Below the pieces are notes generated by a model. It was given only the letters and a program-made list of their open reading frames with translations, had not been told where the DNA came from and searched no databases. DNA of 26,742 bases from an uncultured Methanobrevibacter sp. (GTDB taxonomy: Archaea; Methanobacteriota; Methanobacteria; Methanobacteriales; Methanobacteriaceae): NCBI RefSeq assembly GCF_937898925.1, contig NZ_CALDKF010000115.1:1-26742 (forward strand), read 5' to 3'. The position numbers and the translations under genes were made by a program. Positions 21,921-26,742 of the stretch are shown piece by piece (position 1 is the first letter of the stretch; each line of letters opens with the position of its first letter).

Positions 21921-24890
21921 CTATTCAAAAACATTATCTACTAGGAACTGTGCAAATGCATTACCATATTGACCATAAACAAATTTTGTAAAATGCAAGT
22001 TATCGGAAGCAGTATATGGACAATTTTCCTCATTAACTATTTCATAATCCCTTGTTTTGAAATTATAGAATGATAAAACATCTTCAGTAAGACTTTGCCA
22101 TTTATCATACTGTGCTAATAAAGCATTTTGATAATCAGTTAATGTTAAACCAATTTTATTTGGAGTAATATCCCTATTCTGTCTAATTTTATAATTATTA
22201 GTACGATCAGAATAATACAAATCCACAAATACTACTTTAATAGCATCCTTACCTTCTTCAATACGTTTTAAACTAGCATTAACTATTTGTTCCATAATAT
22301 GATTAAAAGCTCCATTAAATGTTGTTGTGTCATTACTATCTTCAGATCCTAATATAGAATTATCAAGATAATCATTTGTACCTGCTGCCAATACAACAAT
22401 ATTATAATCACTAATAGTGGTGTTAGTTTCACCTTTACTATTTTGTGCAGTGTCAAGTTCCTCCCAATTACCTGGAAGTTCACCAATAGCGATTTGATCA
22501 ACTACTTCTCTACAAATACGATATCTATAATAATTTGTATTTTCTATGTTGGAACCATCAGGATTTTGACCTAAATCATGATAAGTTGAACCTGGAATAG
22601 AAGGATTGTAAAAATTACATCCAAGTAATTCTGCAACTCTATTTGGAATAGAAAATATGTGTCTGGTTGATTCAGCTTTATAAGGTGAACCATATGTGAT
22701 ACTATCACCAAAATACAAGATGGAATAGTCAGAATAATCTTCATTGAAATTTCTTAGTGAAAATCCTTCATCAAATTTACTATATACTATCTCACCATTT
22801 TTACTTGCAAATGCTTTTACAGTATAATAAGCGCCCTTATCAATTCCATTTAAAGTCAATGAAATACATGTGGAAGTTTTTTGTAGAGCAGATCCTATCT
22901 CTTCCCATTCATCATCAACAGCATTCCTTTTAAGCACTATATATCCATCAGCATTTGGTACTTTGCCCCATTTAATAATAGTGCTATTTAAAGAAACAAT
23001 TGATGGTGCTTCTAGATGGAAATCCCCATCCTTATAATATAGACCATAACTTGTTTTAGTAACACCATTAACTTTTTTAATATTTGAAGCACGAACGGTA
23101 TAAAACAGATTATTATAACTTGGATCTATAAATGTATCACCACTTATAATAGATTTTAATTCTTTTACTGAATTATAATAAAAATCTGTATAGTTAAGAT
23201 TTTTTGCATCTACAACATCAATAAGTTCATAATTTCCATCACGCCCCATTTTTCTAAATATACGATACTTAGTTGCATTAGGAATTTTATCCCATTTTAT
23301 TACAGCTTTTAAATTTTGGAAATCAACAGTGACATTTGGCCTATCCATTATCTTTAAACCTTCTATATCATATGACCCTAAAATTTTTCCAGAACCATTT
23401 TTTAATATCTCTCTAACGGTGTAGGTATAGAATTTATCAGAATCAATCTTATCATAAAAAGACATGAATCCAGAGTTTGCTTTTACATTAGCTAGAACAC
23501 CATAATCTGTTTCATTTAATTTCCTTAAAATCTGATAATCACTATTGTTTTTAGCATTCCAACGTACTACAGCATAGTAATCTTCATTTTTAGGATAGAA
23601 TTGTGTAGAAACCAAAGTAGGGGTTAAACTATTTTTAGTGGCATCTAAAGATTTCTTAACTATAATCTTAGATGATTTAGAAAGATTATAACTTTTATTT
23701 CCTGAATTAATTGTTACCTTATGAGTACCTATAGTCAATTTGTTGGTTTTTATTTTAGCAATAGCGGATGAGTTTGTCTTTACTGTGTATTTCACATATT
23801 TCTTTCCAGTATAAACCTTCACATTAAGCTTAAGGTTTCTTTTAAGGAAACCGTAATAATCTGAAACTTTAATGGTAAAATAACTATTAGCCTTATATTT
23901 TACTGTTTTAGATGGGGCAGTTGCGGTAATTTTCAATACTCTTTTAGCAACATATCTTTTAACAATAATCTTAGTGGATTTATAAACTTTAATATTCTTG
24001 TTGGGTGATTTGATAATTACCTTATGAATGCCTAAAGCCAATTTTCTTGTGCTAATTTTTGCCACACCTTTGGTATTTGTCTTTACAGAATAAGTCTTAA
24101 CCTTCTTCCCAGTGAAAACATTTACCTTAATTGAGGTATTCTTCACTAAAGCACCAGTGTAATCTGAAACCTTAATATAAAAATAAGAATTTGCCTTACG
24201 CTTAACAGTCTTTTTAGGAGCATAGACTGTGGCATTGGATTTTGTGACCTTAATTGATGATGATCCCATATTCTTATTGTTTACATAAATCATTACATTA
24301 TGAGTTCCTACAGCTGGATGAGGCACTTTTATGGAAGCTATACCCTTTTCATCAACATAGGCATAATATGTCTTGTAAGTATCTTCTGTATACACTCTAA
24401 TACTAACTTTAGCATTGTATAATGGGGAGAAATAATTTGTTCCATTGATGTTGACTATATCATATGGCTTCACTTGATAAATGATATTGCCTACAGTATA
24501 CTTTACTGTCATGGATTTATATTCTGCATTGCTTGAAACAATTGAAGGAGTATAAACCTCTGAGAATGCTGCATCATTACTAGAGTTAGTGCCATTTCCA
24601 TCAGCACCGGAATCCTCTTCCTCATTTCCTGAATCATCCCCATCAGAACCTGAATCCTCTTCATTAGGTTCTGATAAAACTGGATCATTTGTACTTAAAG
24701 CATCATTTGTTGAAAGATCATCCACATCATTAGAAGTGGAACAATCAGAATAAACAATTTGCGAATAATCACTTTCTATTATATCCTCTTGAACATTAAA
24801 ATCATCACTATCACTTGCAGATACACTTGTTATGGAAAATAACAAAAATACGATTAAAACTGCAAGGAATATTTTTTTAAAACTATAAAT
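21921..24890 (-). CDS. Secreted adhesin-like protein with Ig-like repeats, FN3-like modules and an SGNH esterase domain
   Basis: A 989-residue exported protein. The reading frame is open above the TTG at 24845, and those codons complete a signal peptide: YSFKKIFLAVLIVFLLFSIT then SVSA-S cleavage. The only sensible start is ATT at 24890, seven bases after AGGTGG. After an acidic Ser/Asn-rich stretch come three Ig-like repeats of about 98 residues (about 120-425), the last two close copies (KTVKxKANSYFxIKVSDY...GTHKV/GIHKV). About three FN3-like modules (430-715) follow. The C-terminus is a complete SGNH hydrolase: block I FGDSITYG, block II G in IPGSTY, block III AGTNDY, block V DNLHFTK. It may deacetylate or cleave esters on glycans. 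No membrane anchor or pseudomurein-binding repeat is seen, so it may be released. Confidence 0.85.
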   Translation of the reverse strand: MYSFKKIFLAVLIVFLLFSITSVSASDSDDFNVQEDIIESDYSQIVYSDCSTSNDVDDLSTNDALSTNDPVLSEPNEEDSGSDGDDSGNEEEDSGADGNGTNSSNDAAFSEVYTPSIVSSNAEYKSMTVKYTVGNIIYQVKPYDIVNINGTNYFSPLYNAKVSIRVYTEDTYKTYYAYVDEKGIASIKVPHPAVGTHNVMIYVNNKNMGSSSIKVTKSNATVYAPKKTVKRKANSYFYIKVSDYTGALVKNTSIKVNVFTGKKVKTYSVKTNTKGVAKISTRKLALGIHKVIIKSPNKNIKVYKSTKIIVKRYVAKRVLKITATAPSKTVKYKANSYFTIKVSDYYGFLKRNLKLNVKVYTGKKYVKYTVKTNSSAIAKIKTNKLTIGTHKVTINSGNKSYNLSKSSKIIVKKSLDATKNSLTPTLVSTQFYPKNEDYYAVVRWNAKNNSDYQILRKLNETDYGVLANVKANSGFMSFYDKIDSDKFYTYTVREILKNGSGKILGSYDIEGLKIMDRPNVTVDFQNLKAVIKWDKIPNATKYRIFRKMGRDGNYELIDVVDAKNLNYTDFYYNSVKELKSIISGDTFIDPSYNNLFYTVRASNIKKVNGVTKTSYGLYYKDGDFHLEAPSIVSLNSTIIKWGKVPNADGYIVLKRNAVDDEWEEIGSALQKTSTCISLTLNGIDKGAYYTVKAFASKNGEIVYSKFDEGFSLRNFNEDYSDYSILYFGDSITYGSPYKAESTRHIFSIPNRVAELLGCNFYNPSIPGSTYHDLGQNPDGSNIENTNYYRYRICREVVDQIAIGELPGNWEELDTAQNSKGETNTTISDYNIVVLAAGTNDYLDNSILGSEDSNDTTTFNGAFNHIMEQIVNASLKRIEEGKDAIKVVFVDLYYSDRTNNYKIRQNRDITPNKIGLTLTDYQNALLAQYDKWQSLTEDVLSFYNFKTRDYEIVNEENCPYTASDNLHFTKFVYGQYGNAFAQFLVDNVFE

Positions 24891-24897
24891 TCTTACA

Positions 24898-24903
24898 CCA
24901 CCT
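24898..24903 (-). promoter_or_regulatory. Ribosome binding site that decides the ATT start
   Basis: AGGTGG on the minus strand is seven bases before ATT at 24890. The GTG codons inside and next to it are in another frame that stops at once (GTG TAA), so they cannot be the start. Confidence 0.55.
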
Positions 24904-24904
24904 A

Positions 24905-24932
24905 ATTAAAAAATCAAAGAAGATTTTTTAAT
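24905..24932 (-). promoter_or_regulatory. 5' leader hairpin next to the ribosome site
   Basis: An 11-bp perfect stem (ATTAAAAAATC / GATTTTTTAAT) with a six-base loop, ending one base from the Shine-Dalgarno of the SGNH gene. It would form in the mRNA leader and could modulate ribosome access. Confidence 0.45.
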
Positions 24933-24952
24933 CGTTTATTCTTATGTAACCT

Positions 24953-24962
24953 AAATATAAAC
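24953..24962 (-). promoter_or_regulatory. TATA box of the SGNH adhesin gene
   Basis: GTTTATATTT on the minus strand, about 65 bases before the ATT start, giving transcription start near 24930, at the edge of the leader hairpin. Confidence 0.5.
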
Positions 24963-24985
24963 AGACATTACATAAAATAAATTAA

Positions 24986-24999
24986 AACTATCGATAGTT
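24986..24999. promoter_or_regulatory. 14-bp perfect palindrome, candidate operator
   Basis: AACTATCGATAGTT lies about 25 bp upstream of the adhesin TATA box and 18 bp downstream of a second TATA-like site. The half-site AACTATCG recurs near 25198-25205. Confidence 0.4.
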
Positions 25000-25556
25000 A
25001 AACATTTATCATAAAGACATATAAATCTTTCTTAAAAATAAATTTTAATTAAAGCTATTAAAATTAATATAAATTGATTTTAAGACTCAAATATTCTTTA
25101 TTAATAATTAAAACAATTTATAATCTTTATTTGCCATAAATAATCAATAACTATTATTAAAACTTAAAAAGACCAGCAAAAAATAAATAAAAATAAAAAC
25201 TATCGTATATTTCTTTATTTAATGAATAAACACAATTTTATCAGTATTTAAATCAAATATAATCAAATATTACCTTAATAAATCAAATATGCTTAAAAAT
25301 TCAGTTATTAAACAAAAAATAAGATTATATTAGTTTTTTAAATATGATATAAAAAAATCATACTTTCTTATAATCCCTATGATTAAGAATTTCTAATTTA
25401 AATCCCAATTCAACTATTATAAATCCAAAACAAAAGGATTTACATAAAAATAAGGGTTTAATTGAAAAAAGGAATAAAAATACTAGATTAAATCTCAAAT
25501 CATTAATTTTTAAAAAAATAGACGAGATTATCCCAATAATCTTTTCAAATGATGCT

Positions 25557-26189
25557 ATGGAAAATGAATGTTTTTGCAAAGCTTATACTGCACACTATAA
25601 AATTTATGAAGGACTTAAAAAGAGTAATTTTGATAACATAGACAAACTCGATATATGTATTGACGGTTATTTTAAAGCTGAAAATGATAGAAACGCTAAA
25701 GTAGAGTCAGCCTGTAATTTGATATCAATGTTTTATTTGCTTCTTATGATGTTTAAGGATGCTCCATCTATAATATCTAATCCACCTGCAATCTTAATTC
25801 AAATTGCTAAAAAAGATGACAACACTCGAAAAATAATAGAAAACCCTGATTCCAATTTTGAAAATGAGTGTAAAGAACTCTTGGAGATGTTTGAAGACGA
25901 AGATTTTCAAGAAATGCTTGATGAATATAAATATATCCTAAAAAAGTCGCAGAATTGGTCGGAGTTAGCTGATTATTTTTTAGCATTACAGTATGTTTTT
26001 AATCTTGTTCAAAACAATTTGACTCCCGAATTCAACCGAAGAGTCGGTACAGAAATGCTTAACAGTTTAATTTCAGTAAAAAATGATTATGCTGCTCGCT
26101 TTATGTCATTAATTAGAGAAGCAAGCGGACTCAAAAGTTCACAAATTGTGGACGACAAACTGAAAAAATGTGATATACTATGCTTGTAA
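25557..26189 (+). CDS. Hypothetical helical protein, start uncertain
   Basis: A 210-residue protein that I do not recognise. It is almost all helical and soluble, with a hydrophobic stretch NLISMFYLLLMMF around residues 55-70 and an acidic middle (ECKELLEMFEDEDFQEMLDEYKY). The same frame is open for 58 more codons upstream (to a TGA at 25380), and that part also reads as protein (HKNKGLIEKRNKNTRLNLKS), yet has no standard start and no ribosome site; the ATG at 25379 is one base out of frame. This suggests a frameshift or 5' decay. CGA and CGC arginine codons occur, unlike the genes to the left. The last 30 codons overlap a bacterial-looking promoter, so the C-terminus may belong to another source. 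It is near a possible contig junction. Confidence 0.45.
   Translation: MENECFCKAYTAHYKIYEGLKKSNFDNIDKLDICIDGYFKAENDRNAKVESACNLISMFYLLLMMFKDAPSIISNPPAILIQIAKKDDNTRKIIENPDSNFENECKELLEMFEDEDFQEMLDEYKYILKKSQNWSELADYFLALQYVFNLVQNNLTPEFNRRVGTEMLNSLISVKNDYAARFMSLIREASGLKSSQIVDDKLKKCDILCL
26152..26179 (+). promoter_or_regulatory. Bacterial-type extended -10 promoter before the HTH gene
   Basis: TGATATACT gives an extended -10 (26172-26179 region) with a weak -35 (ACGACA, 26152-26157) at 16 bp. It overlaps the end of the preceding frame and would start transcription near 26186, ahead of the HTH gene. Confidence 0.45.
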
Positions 26190-26234
26190 TTCGTTACATC
26201 CCGAAATGAAGATTTTCGTTTATGGGAGGTTAAT

Positions 26235-26456
26235 ATGAATTACAAACAAAAATTGGACAAGCAAAAAGTAGGATTAAATTTGTATCGACTGATTGATGAG
26301 TCAAACTACACGTACGAATACGTTGCAGAGTTTTTGATGCTTAGTTCACCTCGTGTTATTTATGAGTGGACAAAAGGGACAAAAATGCCGACCATTGAAA
26401 ATCTTATGAATTTAGCTAATCTTTTTGAAGTTCGCATTGAGGACATCCTTTCGTAG
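26235..26456 (+). CDS. XRE-type helix-turn-helix regulator, Firmicutes-like
   Basis: A 73-residue single-domain Cro/C1 repressor-like protein: helix GLNLYRLIDES, recognition region YVAEFLMLSSPRVIYEWTKG, then KMPTIENLMNLANLFEVRIEDILS, the standard XRE ending. GGGAGG is five bases before the ATG, stronger than and unlike the GGTGA sites of the archaeal genes. A rho-independent terminator overlaps its stop codon. These are the small regulators found on conjugative elements and plasmids of low-GC gut bacteria. A bacterial promoter precedes it. I take the gene as bacterial in origin, either on a mobile element or joined by misassembly. Confidence 0.82.
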   Translation: MNYKQKLDKQKVGLNLYRLIDESNYTYEYVAEFLMLSSPRVIYEWTKGTKMPTIENLMNLANLFEVRIEDILS

Positions 26457-26468
26457 GGTGTCCTTTTT
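26441..26468 (+). terminator. Rho-independent terminator of the HTH gene
   Basis: GGACATCC (26441-26448) pairs with GGGTGTCC (26456-26463) with one G-T pair around a seven-base loop, then TTTTT. The stem begins within the last codons. This is the bacterial form of terminator. Confidence 0.75.
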
Positions 26469-26512
26469 GTACTGTTGGTACATCGAAAGCGTACGCAATT
26501 TATGCTATAATA

Positions 26513-26541
26513 TTGACGAAGACAGATTTATGTGCTATAAT
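26513..26541 (+). promoter_or_regulatory. Consensus sigma-70/sigma-A promoter
   Basis: TTGACG (26513-26518), a 17-bp spacer, then TGC-TATAAT with the -10 at 26536-26541 and an extended -10 TG. A second TGCTATAAT lies at 26503-26511. This is a strong bacterial promoter; start expected near 26548. Confidence 0.75.
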
Positions 26542-26544
26542 AAT

Positions 26545-26742
26545 GGCACATAAGAATTATTCGGACGCCTTCGGGCGATGGTTATTTGCTTGTTCAAAGC
26601 AGTTACCTTACGTGTGTATACCGAATTGTGCCTAAAAACAGAGAGTAACATCAGCTAGTCGAGATAAACCCGTTACTTGGTTCGTGTTTGGTTGCGTATA
26701 ACTACCCGACCACTCATAGCACCACTCGAGATTTAGCGGAAA
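26545..26742 (+). ncRNA. Structured RNA leader or small RNA, unidentified, cut by the window end
   Basis: Downstream of the sigma-A promoter the RNA folds neatly. GGCACA (26545-26550) plus ATTCGG (26559-26564) pair with CCGAAT-TGTGCC (26621-26632), a 12-bp stem with one eight-base bulge. Inside are a CGCC-UUCG-GGCG hairpin (26566-26577) and a longer hairpin (26580-26607). Further on, AGTAAC (26644-26649) pairs with GTTACT (26672-26677), and CGAG at 26660 can pair with CTCG at 26725. No frame of any length is coding; the longest from ATG 26579 is 26 codons with no ribosome site. It is more GC-rich than the rest. It could be a riboswitch or attenuator leader, or a stable RNA. Confidence 0.4.

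Larger units (their letters stand above)
24933..25382. other. AT-rich region upstream of the adhesin gene
   Basis: About 450 bp with no convincing gene. On the minus strand it holds the likely TATA of the adhesin gene (GTTTATATTT, 24953-24962), a second TATA-like site near 25017-25025, and a 14-bp palindrome at 24986-24999. On the plus strand a TATA-like TTTAAATATGATATAAAA lies near 25337-25355, possibly for the next gene. Confidence 0.45.

Noticed and set aside
24841..24900. TTG at 24845 as the start of the SGNH protein
   Set aside because: It falls inside the signal peptide's hydrophobic core and has no ribosome site; the charged n-region lies upstream in the same frame.
25358..25579. Minus-strand 73-aa hydrophobic frame
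   Set aside because: It lies antisense to the protein-like upstream extension of the 25557 gene, has no ribosome site and no family resemblance.
26579..26659. 26-codon frame from ATG 26579 as a leader peptide
   Set aside because: No ribosome site, and the ATG sits between two strong hairpins. A leader peptide cannot be ruled out but is not supported.
26545..26742. tmRNA, RNase P RNA, SRP RNA, group I or II intron
   Set aside because: I looked for their conserved strings (RNase P GAGGAAAGTCC, group II GUGCG start, tmRNA tag frame) and found none.

Overview
This window is mostly chromosome of a low-GC methanogenic archaeon of the Methanobacteriales, most likely Methanobrevibacter from a gut or rumen. 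The evidence is the archaeal information-processing genes, archaeal TATA-type promoters, GGTGA/GGAG ribosome sites, an AqpM-type aquaporin, a DUF2193 protein, a bile-salt-hydrolase-type amidase and a large adhesin-like secreted protein. The two ends do not fit. Bases 1 to about 160 encode a piece of bacterial MurB. Roughly the last 500 bases carry a bacterial-style promoter, a Firmicutes-like HTH gene with a rho-independent terminator, and a structured RNA leader behind a textbook sigma-70 promoter. Chimeric contig ends are the simplest explanation; a bacterial mobile element at the right end is the alternative.

Region 146-11865 (minus strand) is a nearly complete archaeal exosome superoperon. 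In transcription order it holds L15e, the COG1325 exosome-associated RNA-binding protein, RNase P proteins Rpp30 and Pop5, proteasome alpha, SBDS, exosome Rrp4, Rrp41 and Rrp42, L37Ae, RpoP, a Brix-domain protein, KEOPS Pcc1, prefoldin beta, a DUF3194-like protein and a flavodoxin-ferredoxin (EFR1-type) protein. It joins ribosome assembly, RNA processing and decay, and protein folding and degradation. RpoP (43 aa, TTG start) and Pcc1 (no canonical start) are easily missed. Rrp4, proteasome alpha and Rpp30 all carry acidic low-complexity C-terminal tails.

Region 12300-18200 is an accessory stretch: a coiled-coil winged-helix regulator on the plus strand with phased repeats in its promoter, then rubrerythrin, a choloylglycine-hydrolase family enzyme flanked on both sides by short tandem repeats, an aquaporin with two tandem terminator hairpins, and a DUF2193 protein preceded by four 27-bp-spaced repeats. 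These suit a gut resident coping with oxygen, bile and osmotic stress.

Region 18200-24905 holds metK of the bacterial type, upp, UDP-glucose/UDP-sugar 6-dehydrogenase, and a 989-aa secreted protein that joins Ig-like repeats and FN3-like modules to a complete SGNH esterase domain.

The most unusual signals are three genes (Pcc1, Rrp41, the SGNH adhesin) that appear to start at ATT behind a good Shine-Dalgarno sequence, a 15-base terminator tail identical at three genes, and a hairpin/T-tract that seems to be both terminator and TATA box between rpoP and the Brix gene. I saw no CRISPR array, rRNA or tRNA.
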